A stretch of DNA of 64,000 bases, from assembly GCA_013322215.1 (NCBI GenBank), contig JAAMEZ010000029.1, positions 1-64,000 on the forward strand. The letters are read 5' to 3'. How positions within the stretch are numbered: the first letter of the stretch is position 1; every line of letters begins with the position of its first letter. The stretch is from Martinezella rhizogenes. GTDB lineage: Bacteria; Pseudomonadota; Alphaproteobacteria; Rhizobiales; Rhizobiaceae. The notes beneath the pieces are model-generated. The model made no database searches, was not told where the DNA came from, and was given only the letters and a program-made list of their open reading frames with translations. The position numbers were made by a program, and so were the translations under genes. Below are positions 8,805 to 17,047 of this stretch, one piece after another.

Positions 8805-10375
8805 CGTTTGCCCGCCTGCTGAAGCTAACTGTAAAGGCGCCAGCCATGGCCGTCGCAGGTGCGATCATCGGCATTCTTTTTGCCGGACTGATCGTGCTTG
8901 CCAACGGTCTCATCCATCTGGTTGCCGGAATTGATCATGGGGCGGCGAGCCAGCTCCTCGTTGCCGTCGTCAAATATCTGCCGCTTCTATTCGGCGTCGG
9001 AGGTTTCCTCTCGGCCTTCATGACCGATGCTGCGATCCCTGCCGTGTTCGGTACTGCCCGCTGGGCCACGACGAAAGAGTTGCAGACGCTCTCCGCTACC
9101 AATAGTGGCCTGCTGATCGGCCGGGATCTGGTGACGAACAAGCTGCTGCGCTATGACGGACCTGCGCATCTGCTGACCATGGCACCGACACGAACCGGCA
9201 AGGGCGTCGGCACCATCATTCCCAATTTACTGAGCGCCGAGCGTTCGGTGATCTGCATCGATCCGAAGGGTGAGAATACCAAGGTCACCGGTCGCGCTCG
9301 AGCGCAATTCGGGCCGGTCCACATCCTCGATCCATTCGGCGTGACGGGACAACGATCCGCCGCCTTCAATCCCCTCGATACGCTCGATCCGGATGGCCTT
9401 GACGTCGCCGAAGACGCAAGCATGCTTGCCGACGCTCTCGTCTTCGATGAACCCGGCATGGCGGGGGAAGCGCATTGGAACGAGGAGGCCAAAGCGCTCA
9501 TTGCCGGGTTGATCCTCGCGATCACCGTTGCGGAATCTCCGGAGCGCCGACACCTGGGAACACTGCGCGAATATCTGACGTTTCCGCCAGAACGGTTCGC
9601 CACACTGCTCGCCGTCATGCAGGAGATGGAAGAGGCGAGCGGTCTGATTGCCCGTGCCGCCAATCGGCATCTCGGCAAGTCCGATCGGGAGGCGGCCGGC
9701 GTGCTCTCGGCTGCCCAACGTCACACTCATTTCCTCGACAGTCCGCGCATGATGGTCGCGCTCGGGCGATCGGATTTCCGCTTCGCTGATCTCAAGCGTG
9801 ACAAAGTGACGGTGTTCCTGGTCTTACCGCCGGATCGCCTTTCCACCTATTCGCGATGGCTGCGGTTGCTGGTCACGCAAAGCCTCACCGACATGGCGCG
9901 TGATCCAGCCTCCCCTGCCCGGCCCGTGCTCTACCTGCTCGACGAATTTGCAGCTCTCGGCCATCTCGCTCCTGTTGAACGCGCCATGGGTTTGATGGCC
10001 GGTTATGGTGTTCAGCTCTGGCCGATCCTCCAGGACATCCATCAGCTGCGCGCCACCTATGGCAAACGGGCTGGCACCTTCCTGTCGAACGCCGCTGTCC
10101 TCCAGGTGTTCGGGGTCAACGATATCGAAACCGCAGAGCTTATCACCCGGTCGATTGGCAAAACGGACGCTCAATACCTCACCCGGTCGTGGAGCGAGGG
10201 AAAGAAGTCCACATCGGAACACATCTCGGCGCGTGATCTCATCAACGCCGATGAGATCATGCGCCTACCCGACGACGGGATGATTGTGCTGAGACAGGGG
10301 CAGCGCCCAGCGTGGACCAGGAAGTTGCGGTACTACGCCGATGCGGAATTTGAGGGGACGTTCGATCCGGCGTGA
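8801..10375 (+). CDS. traG: Type IV coupling protein TraG (VirD4 family)
   Basis: A 524-residue inner-membrane ATPase that delivers the relaxosome to the type IV secretion channel. Two N-terminal membrane segments (residues ~15-38 and ~48-72) are followed by TraG/VirD4 signature GTARWAT, Walker A APTRTGKGVGTIIPN, Walker B region VLYLLDEFAALGHL, and GVQLWPILQDIHQL. At 524 residues it is shorter than Ti plasmid TraG (roughly 640), the missing part being at the C-terminus. It is translationally coupled to traD. No trb/virB genes are in the window, so transfer may rely on a channel encoded elsewhere. Confidence 0.95.
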   Translation: MTFARLLKLTVKAPAMAVAGAIIGILFAGLIVLANGLIHLVAGIDHGAASQLLVAVVKYLPLLFGVGGFLSAFMTDAAIPAVFGTARWATTKELQTLSATNSGLLIGRDLVTNKLLRYDGPAHLLTMAPTRTGKGVGTIIPNLLSAERSVICIDPKGENTKVTGRARAQFGPVHILDPFGVTGQRSAAFNPLDTLDPDGLDVAEDASMLADALVFDEPGMAGEAHWNEEAKALIAGLILAITVAESPERRHLGTLREYLTFPPERFATLLAVMQEMEEASGLIARAANRHLGKSDREAAGVLSAAQRHTHFLDSPRMMVALGRSDFRFADLKRDKVTVFLVLPPDRLSTYSRWLRLLVTQSLTDMARDPASPARPVLYLLDEFAALGHLAPVERAMGLMAGYGVQLWPILQDIHQLRATYGKRAGTFLSNAAVLQVFGVNDIETAELITRSIGKTDAQYLTRSWSEGKKSTSEHISARDLINADEIMRLPDDGMIVLRQGQRPAWTRKLRYYADAEFEGTFDPA

Positions 10376-10459
10376 GCGGTCTCTGGCAGGTCGACGGCCC
10401 GTCACGGGCAGATTCGTAAGACCTCCTGCAAGCCGCCGTCATGATCGAAGTCGCCCGTC

Positions 10460-10732
10460 CTAAGCTTCGCGTTGAGCAGCAACCGATCTTATGGGGAACA
10501 TGTCTTCCCCATAATGGTGAAGGCGCGTGTGATGGCGTCGGCAGAGCCAACGAACTTGCAATGGGTGTTCGTACTGGTCGTGATGGGCGTCGACCGCTTC
10601 AATGCCGCAGACCTCACAGACATCTTTTTCCAACTCGCCGGTCTTTAAGGCTCTCTGGACCGCCAGATGCGCGTCGTATTTTGCCGGATTTGCCCGGCGC
10701 CAATCCGCTTGTCGTGTCTCGCTCTCGATCAT
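10460..10732 (-). CDS. Small zinc-binding HNH-like protein
   Basis: A 90-residue protein with an N-terminal helical part (RQADWRRANPAKYDAHLAVQRAL) and a metal-binding part: CEVCG, then DAHH, then VRWLCRRHHTRLHH. The CxxC, AHH and CxxHH spacing resembles HNH/zinc-ribbon proteins common in phages and plasmids. The last 18 codons contain a perfect inverted repeat (10489-10498 / 10505-10514) and may be non-native. It is translationally coupled to the RHH gene upstream through an ATGA overlap. Function unknown. Confidence 0.65.
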   Translation of the reverse strand: MIESETRQADWRRANPAKYDAHLAVQRALKTGELEKDVCEVCGIEAVDAHHDQYEHPLQVRWLCRRHHTRLHHYGEDMFPIRSVAAQREA

Positions 10733-10956
10733 GATGTTGGCCCAGTATTGCGGTTCTGGCCGCTCTCACTTTCCGCGCATCCGCCAGTCCCATCGGTTGC
10801 TGGTGGCGTACCTTCGCGTCGCACTAATTCATTTTCGACAGCCTCGCGGATGAAGGTGGCAATGCCATAATTTCCGACCAGGGCCTTGATCCGCTCTTTC
10901 GTCGCTTTCGGGAGGCGAACCTTCGTTTCTTTCAGATTTAGCGGCGGTCGTCCCAT
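10729..10956 (-). CDS. Small RHH/CopG-like DNA-binding protein
   Basis: A 75-residue protein starting MGRPPLNLKETKVRLPKAT, a strand typical of ribbon-helix-helix domains, followed by helices KERIKALVGNYGIATFIREA and a polar low-complexity tail. It resembles the small Arc/CopG-like proteins encoded near tra or replication genes. It is upstream of, and overlaps, the zinc-binding gene. The AT-rich, repeat-containing region in front of it (10957-11060) is a plausible autoregulatory operator. Confidence 0.6.
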   Translation of the reverse strand: MGRPPLNLKETKVRLPKATKERIKALVGNYGIATFIREAVENELVRREGTPPATDGTGGCAESESGQNRNTGPTS

Positions 10957-11126
10957 AAAGTGTATACTTCCCCGTCGCTGTTTATCGAATTAGCTCTTTA
11001 TATAAACGGGCCCCTTTATTGACGGATTAAACGGGGACGTTTATCTTTCATGTTGTAGACGGCTGGATTGCGTGATGGCGCACGCCACCCAGCCTAACCA
11101 CAATCTAGCTTGCTGGAGCTTGGATC
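10957..11126. promoter_or_regulatory. Divergent promoter region with TAAACGGG repeats
   Basis: This AT-rich region lies between the divergent RHH gene and the HEPN-like gene. TAAACGGG appears twice (TATAAACGGGCC and ATTAAACGGGGA, 11004-11037), and CCCCTTTA faces TAAACGGGG as an imperfect inverted repeat. These are likely binding sites for the RHH protein; inferred from position only. Confidence 0.4.
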
Positions 11127-12269
11127 ATGGCTGATTCTGAGAATAGCAGAACTTTACCTGCAATTTCGCGTGGAAAAGAAAAACGTGAGCACGGCCCGTG
11201 CGAAGACCTTCCTCCAATCATCGATCGCCGAAACCTGCTTTCAGTCGCCACACGCCTCCTGCGCGCATTGATCGCGGAAACCCCGCAGCGAAAGGCGAGT
11301 GGTCCTACGCCCGTCAGAGAAATGTGGCCTCGATGGTACGAGTACCATCAGGAGCACATGAGGGTCATCCGTCTTAGAGAAAAGCTGCAGGCGGAATTGC
11401 TCGAAGAGGCCGGCGATCTTCCCGTCGTTATGCTTCCGAATGTCGGAAAGGATGCCGTCGTCGAGGTCCGCTCTTTTGCCGACCTCAATCGAATGGCCCC
11501 TCAGCTCGATGCAGATCACCTGTCTCAGGCGCGAGCCGAGCTTCGTCGGCGCCGTAAACGATGGAAGGAAGTCGATCGGCGCCTGGGATACAGTGCAATC
11601 GTCGCTCGAGAACAAGAAATGGCGGAACGGGCTGGGATATCCGGACGCGTCATGTGGATTACACGGCCCTCCTCGCTGATCGAAGTCACCGCAAAGCTCC
11701 ACTGCCTGATCGTCACGCACGATGCCAGTCTGAAGCTTGTGGATGCCCCGTGGCCCGAACTACGGACAATGCTGAAGGATCTCATCCGCATTTTGGAGAA
11801 GTGCGGGCCGAAATCATGCAATGGATTTGCATACCCTGGAAAAAAAGCGGGCGTACTCGGCATTCTAAATTTGGCGATGCAGTACCAAGACGCAGCCAAC
11901 AAGCTTGGCGAGGGCTCGTCCAAGCCCAACCAGGCACCACGGCGTCTTCTGGCGCTCCATGCGATGGAGCTTTATCTGAATGCATTCTTGCTCGCCAAAG
12001 GCGTGGACCCCGCAACGATCCGCGGTTTTCGGCACGACCTCGGCGAGCGGGTGCGTATAGCGTCTGAAGCTGGCCTTGTTCTACGCAAACGTACGATGGC
12101 GCATCTGGCAACGCTCTCCGCTAGTAATGAGTGTCACGTCATCAGCTATGCCCCAGAGCTCATGTCCACGCTGTCACAGGTGAACCGAGTGATGGCGACT
12201 CTCGATGAACTCTCGCGGAAGGTGCGAAAGGCGTTGCGGCCAACAGCACATCGAACTCCTCCGGATTGA
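11127..12269 (+). CDS. Unknown protein with C-terminal HEPN-like helices
   Basis: A 380-residue cytoplasmic protein that I cannot assign to a named family. Residues ~75-165 are charged and probably coiled coil (REKLQAELLEEAG, AELRRRRKRWKEVDRRLG). Residues ~185-225 are well ordered (SSLIEVTAKLHCLIVTHD, PWPELRTMLKDLIRILEK). Residues ~285-330 resemble a HEPN helical bundle: LLALHAMELYLNAFLLAKG, then GFRHDLGERV. A decayed copy of its C-terminus lies at about 26.1 kb, so it belongs to a family that has duplicated on this replicon. The HEPN assignment is an inference from pattern only. Confidence 0.65.
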   Translation: MADSENSRTLPAISRGKEKREHGPCEDLPPIIDRRNLLSVATRLLRALIAETPQRKASGPTPVREMWPRWYEYHQEHMRVIRLREKLQAELLEEAGDLPVVMLPNVGKDAVVEVRSFADLNRMAPQLDADHLSQARAELRRRRKRWKEVDRRLGYSAIVAREQEMAERAGISGRVMWITRPSSLIEVTAKLHCLIVTHDASLKLVDAPWPELRTMLKDLIRILEKCGPKSCNGFAYPGKKAGVLGILNLAMQYQDAANKLGEGSSKPNQAPRRLLALHAMELYLNAFLLAKGVDPATIRGFRHDLGERVRIASEAGLVLRKRTMAHLATLSASNECHVISYAPELMSTLSQVNRVMATLDELSRKVRKALRPTAHRTPPD

Positions 12270-12515
12270 AAGACACGTCGTTGAGATATTCTTAAAGCTC
12301 CTGCGAAAAAAGCGAACGGCGCCGAACTCTAATGCAAGCAATCTGCATATTTTGCCAGGGACACATCATCTATCGCGACTGTGACCCAACAGAGTGCATC
12401 CAGCCTCAACCTCGTCATCGCAGCGATCGCTTGCAGCAACCCCACCAAAATGACCGAACTGTCCAACGCACAGTGTCTGAGGTCGTTGCAGGCGCGATTC
12501 ACACGATAGCTTCTG

Positions 12516-12827
12516 CTATTCCTCGCCCTCTCGCAAATCTGCTTCATAGTCCTGCCCGCCGTAATAGACCCCAAGAATATTCACCGTGCCGACCGCCACC
12601 TCGAACAATATCGTTACGCGTCTACGAAATCCAAGTGTCCGCAAACCCGGTCGAAGATCGTCGCGGCGCGTTCCTCTCTGTGGGAAAGTTTGCAAGCCCT
12701 CGCAATGTTCTACGATGGAATCAACATATCGTGCCGCCACAGTCGGTGACGCCACCGCCCCGATGTGGGTTTCCAGCTCATCAAGCTGTTGCAGGGCTTC
12801 CGGCGCGAAGTAAACCCTGTGCATCAC
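12516..12827 (-). CDS. parE: ParE/RelE-family toxin
   Basis: A 103-residue RelE/ParE-fold toxin: N-terminal strand and helix HRVYFAPEALQQLDELETHI, PQRGTRRDDLRPGLRTLGFR, and the final strands VTILFEVAVGTVNILGVYYGGQDYE. It overlaps the upstream antitoxin gene by four bases, so translation is coupled and the antitoxin is made first. The length is normal and no key part is missing, unlike the ParE frame at 3.4 kb. Confidence 0.88.
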   Translation of the reverse strand: MMHRVYFAPEALQQLDELETHIGAVASPTVAARYVDSIVEHCEGLQTFPQRGTRRDDLRPGLRTLGFRRRVTILFEVAVGTVNILGVYYGGQDYEADLREGEE

Positions 12828-13099
12828 GCTGAGGCGGACCGCTTGCGCTTGTTCGCAAGATGTTGACGCACCTGATCCACGCTCAGCGCCCGGGTCGGAT
12901 CGGCCTTCAGTTCGTCATAGGCGGCAACTCCTTCGGTGCGCAGCCAATGCTCAAGAGCCTTATCGCGTGCCTGCAATGCACGCAGACCGTCGCGGATAAC
13001 CTCGCTCTCGCTGGCATACTCGCCCGACGAAACCTTTGTCTTGACCATCTGCGCCATTTCATTCGGCAATGTGACGCTGAACTGTTGCGTGCTTCGCAT
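12824..13099 (-). CDS. parD: ParD-family antitoxin
   Basis: A 91-residue RHH antitoxin. The N-terminal strand QFSVTLPNEMAQMVKTKV, SGEYASESEVIRDGLRALQ, and a C-terminal toxin-binding region (DELKADPTRALSVDQVRQHL) match ParD1/CC2985-type proteins. It is the first gene of a two-gene operon with the ParE toxin and would also repress the operon. The sequence just upstream (13100-13150) contains TAGGTCCTATTGGATAGGA, in which TCCTAT and ATAGGA are opposed, a likely operator. Confidence 0.88.
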   Translation of the reverse strand: MRSTQQFSVTLPNEMAQMVKTKVSSGEYASESEVIRDGLRALQARDKALEHWLRTEGVAAYDELKADPTRALSVDQVRQHLANKRKRSASA

Positions 13100-13409
13100 G
13101 GGGCAACCTCTCTTCTTAGGTCCTATTGGATAGGATTAAACACTATCACATGTAGACATCGTGTGGAAGGAAATCGAGTTAGTTTGCACGGAACCTTGTC
13201 CCTAAGACACCCACAGAAGGTCTGAGCGCTGTCGTTGGACCGACGTAAAAAATCGAACAAGATCGCCACCGCGTTCTGACCAAGCAGGCCCAGTTGGCCC
13301 GAGGCTACGATTTCGGCCAACTCAAAGTACGTTGCTGGAACATCGCTTGCAGGATTGACCATTTAAATGCCGGTTCGTGACACTACGCTCCACATTGAGG
13401 ACCGTTGCA

Positions 13410-13563
13410 GTGAGTACGGGTATCTCGAGTTCTGATTTCGTCGGTCAATGGAGCCTGAGCTTTGCCGACATAGATTTCATCAATTCCAAACCGGGCGCTG
13501 CGAGGCTTGGCTTGGCCACGCAGTTGAAGTTTCTCAGCGCTCGCGGTTTTTTCGCCGACGATG
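13410..13563 (+). pseudogene. Tn3-family transposase, N-terminal fragment
   Basis: A GTG at 13410 with a GAGG site upstream begins a frame whose first ~50 residues match the start of Tn3-family TnpA (DUF4158 region): FVGQWSLSFADIDFINSKPG followed by LGLATQLKFLSARGFF. Similarity ends near 13563, where a different gene fragment begins. The full protein would be about 970-1000 residues, so this is a short relic left by a deletion or recombination. Confidence 0.7.
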
Positions 13564-13830
13564 GCACATCCAGCGGTCGTATATCGGCTCTATCGAACGC
13601 GGCGGAAAAAATTCGACCGTGATAACGCTGGAGAAGATTGCAGTCGCGCTGCCTACGATATTTCGGAGTTCTTTGCTCCGTTGGCGGATAATATGATGGA
13701 AATCGAACCACTTAGAAGCGGACGGCGGTCCAAAAAACGAGCGGACAATTACACTTCCAATCGACACATCCATCGATGCCGGCACAATTTCGACGATACA
13801 CGGTGCCGGCGATCGCCCGGAAGCAAAAAC
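13564..13830 (+). pseudogene. XRE-family regulator, broken fragment
   Basis: Directly after the TnpA relic, one frame reads QRSYIGSIERGGKNSTVITL and EKIAVAL, the recognition helix and helix 4 of an XRE (Cro/C1) HTH domain. A different frame then continues the family pattern as YDISEFFAPLADNMMEIEPL. The first part of the domain is missing and a frameshift near 13645 separates the two halves. It is a 5'-truncated, frameshifted relic; its junction with the TnpA piece marks an old recombination point. Confidence 0.65.
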
Positions 13831-13849
13831 TAGCCCATCAAGGCCCATT

Positions 13850-14326
13850 TCACTCGCAACGGTTCGGCGCTGCGAGGCTCTTCACCAGCTTCTCGATGAG
13901 CCCACCATAGCGCTTTTGGTCGACGTTGGGATACTCAAGCGAAAAATTTCCCATTGCTCCATCGCAGAGCGCGATCTCTCGCACATAGAGGAAACGGTCA
14001 CCGCGGCTGCCGGAATAGCTCGCCCAAGCGCTCGCGTGCTTCTCATAGGAAATGAGCCAGCCGTCTTCGGCATACGACTTGCGTCGGCTGCTGCTCTCCG
14101 CCTTGAAATCTCGTTCCATGATGTTGTTACCCCACACCAACAGCTTCGCCGATCCATCCGGCGACTCGAGGCTCATGCCATCATTATTGTCCGCGACTGA
14201 GACGACCTTGAACTCGGATGGGAGATCGATGGAATACCCGAACCTCGAATTCAGGTAAGGCTTGTCATCAGCTGCCAAAGCCGATGTCGACAACAAGCAA
14301 AAGATGATTACCCCGCGCGCAAACAT
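13850..14326 (-). CDS. Exported protein of unknown function
   Basis: A 158-residue protein with a clear Sec signal peptide (MFARGVIIFCLLSTSALAAD, cleavage after ALA). The mature part begins DKPYLNSRFGYSIDLPSEF, a pattern shared by small periplasmic or lipoprotein domains that start 'fGysidlP', and ends KRYGGLIEKLVKSL. Two Cys residues (CDGAMGN, NRCE) could form a disulphide. A similar FGYSIDLP-like/peptidoglycan-related exported set lies at 18-26 kb. Function is not known. Confidence 0.75.
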   Translation of the reverse strand: MFARGVIIFCLLSTSALAADDKPYLNSRFGYSIDLPSEFKVVSVADNNDGMSLESPDGSAKLLVWGNNIMERDFKAESSSRRKSYAEDGWLISYEKHASAWASYSGSRGDRFLYVREIALCDGAMGNFSLEYPNVDQKRYGGLIEKLVKSLAAPNRCE

Positions 14327-14442
14327 ATGTTTCCTTTCATTCGATACAAGACCACTCCGGCCGAGTTGGATCCCCGCAGTAGGCCTTGTGATACCTGGTG
14401 ATACCTGCTTGCCTAACGATTCGCATATGGACTTTATATACT

Positions 14443-14457
14443 GATCGTTCTATCTAT
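14443..14457. promoter_or_regulatory. Candidate TetR operator, upstream copy
   Basis: GATCGTTCTATCTAT at 14443-14457 is the exact reverse complement of 16286-16300, which lies directly in front of the tetR gene. It sits ~55 bases upstream of the lipoprotein start at 14510. GATCGTTCTA with a preceding CTGATC/CCGATC is like operators of rhizobial TetR regulators. The inference is that the TetR protein at 16.4 kb represses both genes. Confidence 0.55.
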
Positions 14458-14509
14458 CTCGCCAACGGGCGCCGGCTGAGCGGTGCCTTCCAACTGCGCG
14501 AGAAACCCC

Positions 14510-14995
14510 ATGAGCGTAATGACGAGAGTGTCGGTCCTATTGTTTGCAGCGGCCGTTATGACGAGTTGTGTGCCCGCATCACAGGCAGGAGCTCCGATTG
14601 CCAATCGATCGGCTGGCAACATTACTCCTGATGAGTGGGCCAATGTCATCGCCATGGATCAGAAGGCGGTGAACGCAGGTGTGTTGGCCCCGGAGATTAT
14701 CCCGATCGACCTCACTCTTTCGAAGATGATTCCTGAAGGGCAAGTGATCGTCGCCTCGCATGACCAGGCCAAGGCACGGGATTGGTCACGACGATATCAT
14801 GCTCTTATCGCGAGAAGGAATGAACTCGATCAGAAGTCTGCGGCAGCGCATCCAATCCACTTCAATGCAGTCCAGAGCGATCCATGCCTGTCCCCCATGG
14901 GAAAAGATATTTGTACGCCTCCACCGCCCGTTCAGACCCAGCAAATGTGCTCGGTGAATTATGGTGACACCGTTGGCTTGGTGCCCTGCGGTTAG
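14510..14995 (+). CDS. Putative outer-membrane lipoprotein
   Basis: A 161-residue protein. The start MSVMTRVSVLLFAAAVMTSC is a lipoprotein signal with lipobox M-T-S-C, so Cys20 would be acylated. The mature part has EWANVIAMDQKAVNAGVLAPE and a helical DWSRRYHALIARRNELDQKS region, then a Pro-rich CTPPPPVQTQQMC and a C-terminal GLVPCG. No family is recognised. An upstream in-frame ATG at 14483 would bury the signal peptide and is rejected. The candidate TetR operator lies in its promoter region. Confidence 0.7.
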   Translation: MSVMTRVSVLLFAAAVMTSCVPASQAGAPIANRSAGNITPDEWANVIAMDQKAVNAGVLAPEIIPIDLTLSKMIPEGQVIVASHDQAKARDWSRRYHALIARRNELDQKSAAAHPIHFNAVQSDPCLSPMGKDICTPPPPVQTQQMCSVNYGDTVGLVPCG

Positions 14996-15031
14996 AGCGC
15001 ACTTCTGCCACTCTGCAGGATGAGCGTGCCG

Positions 15032-15340
15032 CCATTCCTTGCTGGCGCCTCATCGATAAGAAGATCTGCGACAATGCGAGTCTCTAGGCGGCCGACGCGG
15101 CCATCGGGCAAGCCTATGCCGCCCTTCTTAAAGAGACACCAGATCCCGAAATCCGGGCCATGCCGGTAAACAGCCAACGCCGCTGGATTGCAGCACGCAA
15201 CGATGGGCTCGGATGGCGCTGTCATTCCCGTTGGCAAGATACATCGCGCCATGGTTGAACGCATCGACCGGCTTAATGATCGCTCGAACAAGGGGACTTG
15301 TCGCGCAGGCTCGGGCATGGTGCAATCGTGCTCGATCAAC
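15032..15340 (+). pseudogene. LprI-like protein gene, decayed copy
   Basis: Reading through stops and shifts, this stretch gives IDKKICDNASL, a stop, then AADAAIGQAYAALLKETPDP and VNSQRRWIAARNDGLG. That is nearly identical to residues ~30-85 of the intact LprI-like protein at 25.0-25.9 kb (IDKKICGNAGLKAADTAMGQ...). It lacks the signal peptide and the C-terminal domain and has an in-frame TAG near 15087. It is a dead paralogue, in opposite orientation to the intact gene. Confidence 0.8.
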
Positions 15341-15523
15341 CTCGTCGAGTAAACCGCCACGACCGGCGTCAAGCTCATGCGTAACGTGCCTGATTATCCA
15401 ATACGCCACATTCCAGAGCCTTCAATTGGCAATCGTTGACAGCGTTGGATCTGGACTATAGCCGAAAATGTAACTGGTCTTTTGACCTGAAAAGGCTCTC
15501 TCCGGGCCCACCAGGACGCTCAC

Positions 15524-15781
15524 ATGACGCCGAAAGAAGAGTGGTTACAGTACAGCGGGTGGATTTCAGGCGAGGAAGCCTGGTTGCGCGACAGAATCGC
15601 GTCTCTGTTCGATATTGAGAGTCCCAATGAGGCGCAACAACAGCTCCTCCATATGGCCAGCTTGCGATTGACGCTTTTAGATCTTCCGTCTGCAGCCTAT
15701 CCAAATCAAGAACGGGAGCTCAGGGCCTTGGCGGAGGCTGAATTTGGATTGCCACCCGAAGAGGACTGCGCCACCTCTTGA
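15524..15781 (+). CDS. Hypothetical small acidic protein
   Basis: An 85-residue frame with ATG at 15524 and an AGGA site seven bases ahead. The protein is acidic and helical (EEWLQYSGWISGEEAWLRDR, LRALAEAEFGLPPEEDC). No domain is recognised. It lies in an area of relics, so it may be the end of a lost gene, but it has a sensible start and no internal defect. Confidence 0.4.
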   Translation: MTPKEEWLQYSGWISGEEAWLRDRIASLFDIESPNEAQQQLLHMASLRLTLLDLPSAAYPNQERELRALAEAEFGLPPEEDCATS

Positions 15782-16147
15782 TTTCGACCTTCGTATGTAT
15801 CCGTTTGCGGACCTTGGATATAATCCTTACCGATCCGGTCGTTAATCACGACCTGCGTCGGTGAGGCCTGCGCAGGATCGTCGGCGTATTAAGCTCCGCA
15901 CTCGGTGCATGCTCGGTTTCAAGTCGATGCCGAGGACATTCCCTCCGGCAATCGAGATGATCCACACGACGCGAAAAACGACCCGCTTTGGCCAGGCAGA
16001 TTACCCTGTAACGGCACGCAGGCCGTTGCTGAGGGGGGACGTTGAGCATGAACACCAACAGGGCAAGGAGAGCGGGGCTGATCACAATCAGCATGCCAAC
16101 AAGGCGGCGCCAATTGCGCCGCGTAACCAGATAGAGCGAGGGGGCAG
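15782..16147. other. 366 bases without a convincing gene
   Basis: On the minus strand one frame contains a single hydrophobic run (GMLIVISPALLALLVFMLNV) preceded by Cys-rich, poorly formed sequence and without a ribosome site. It could be the decayed end of a membrane-protein gene. No family match can be made, and nothing is seen on the plus strand. Confidence 0.4.
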
Positions 16148-16234
16148 CTATGCACCGTGTCGTGATGGAGCAACACAACTGGCCATCGCAGTGGTTGCAA
16201 GCAGCCGGGCAAATATGCTCCTCAGTAAGGTCAT
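16148..16234 (-). CDS. Possible very small protein with hydrophobic N-terminus
   Basis: Downstream of the tetR-side operator and divergent from tetR, an ATG at 16234 with a GAGAG site opens a short frame (start MTLLRSIFARLLATT). It has the look of a signal peptide with a Cys (TAMASC). It stops at 16148 after 28 codons. It may be the truncated 5' end of the gene that the TetR protein once controlled. Weakly supported. Confidence 0.25.
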   Translation of the reverse strand: MTLLRSIFARLLATTAMASCVAPSRHGA

Positions 16235-16285
16235 AAAATCTCTCACCGTTGTTTGCTTGCGCTTCGGAGCCGGCGTCGATATAAA

Positions 16286-16300
16286 ATAGATAGAACGATC
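16286..16300. promoter_or_regulatory. Candidate TetR operator, tetR promoter copy
   Basis: ATAGATAGAACGATC at 16286-16300, followed by GGTATGTAG, lies ~90 bases upstream of the tetR start and is repeated in inverted orientation at 14443-14457. Being next to tetR it fits autoregulation and control of a divergent gene. Confidence 0.55.
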
Positions 16301-16387
16301 GGTATGTAGTATTCAAGGCGGGCCGCCACCTGCAGCTGCGGGATGCATTGTTCTATGGGTAACTGAAGGACTTTGGATGAGAGGCCG

Positions 16388-16978
16388 ATGAGTTCGAAGA
16401 AGGAGCAACTTATCAAGGTTGCCACGGACCTATTTTCAAGGCACGGCTTTCATCCGGTCGGCGTCGACCGAATTCTTGCTGAAGCCGGCGTCGCCCGCAT
16501 GACGCTCTACAACCATTTCCCGGGCAAGGACGATCTGATCCGCGCGGTACTCGATCGCCGTTATCAAGATATCATGGCCAGTCTGCGCGCATCCGTTGAG
16601 CCAGCAGCCTCGGCAAAGGAACAGTTGAGAGCTATTTTTGCGTGGCACGAGGCGTGGTTTGCCGCTCCGGAATTTTCGGGCTGCCTTTTCGAGCGCGCGC
16701 TCGCTGAATTTGGAACCGACTATCCGAAGATCTCCATGATCGCCATTCAGTATAAGACAACCATGACGTCATGGATGGGCGACATACTGAAGACCCTTTT
16801 GCCAGAGCAAGCAGCGGCACGCACCGCTTCAATCCTGATGATTCTACTTGATGGCGCAACAATCGACGCTCGAGCTTTTCACGATCCGACGATTGCATCA
16901 AGAGCGTGGAATGCTGCGGAGACGATTATAAAGCAGGAAGCAGCGACGGCCGCACCGGAGCCGGTGCAACACGACTGA
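16388..16978 (+). CDS. TetR/AcrR-family transcriptional regulator
   Basis: About 196 residues. The N-terminal HTH is clear: KEQLIKVATDLFSRHGFHPV, GVDRILAEAGVARMTLYNHF, PGKDDLIRAVLDRR. The C-terminal ligand-binding domain has EQLRAIFAWHEAWF and GCLFERALAEFG, close to the YcdC/AcrR-like group whose members often control small efflux or stress genes. The ATG at 16388 follows a GAGAGG site; a TTG at 16373 with AAGGA upstream is the alternative. The recurring 15-mer upstream is its likely operator. The ligand is not known. Confidence 0.88.
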   Translation: MSSKKEQLIKVATDLFSRHGFHPVGVDRILAEAGVARMTLYNHFPGKDDLIRAVLDRRYQDIMASLRASVEPAASAKEQLRAIFAWHEAWFAAPEFSGCLFERALAEFGTDYPKISMIAIQYKTTMTSWMGDILKTLLPEQAAARTASILMILLDGATIDARAFHDPTIASRAWNAAETIIKQEAATAAPEPVQHD

Positions 16979-17047
16979 TGAGCCGGGACGACCGCAGCCT
17001 TCATCGCGATCGTTCCCTCAGCATTTTAGGCGGTGGACAGAAGAAGC

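Noticed and set aside
8801..10375. Complete self-transfer system
   Set aside because: Only relaxase, accessory and coupling genes are present; no trb/virB mating-pair genes or traI/traR are seen, so self-transmissibility cannot be claimed from this window.
13123..13362. Minus-strand frame upstream of the second ParD gene
   Set aside because: No ribosome site, no family match, and it runs through the parD promoter region.
15846..16316. Minus-strand 156-codon frame with one hydrophobic segment
   Set aside because: Starts within the TetR operator region, has no ribosome site, and its composition outside the hydrophobic run is not protein-like; kept only as a possible relic.
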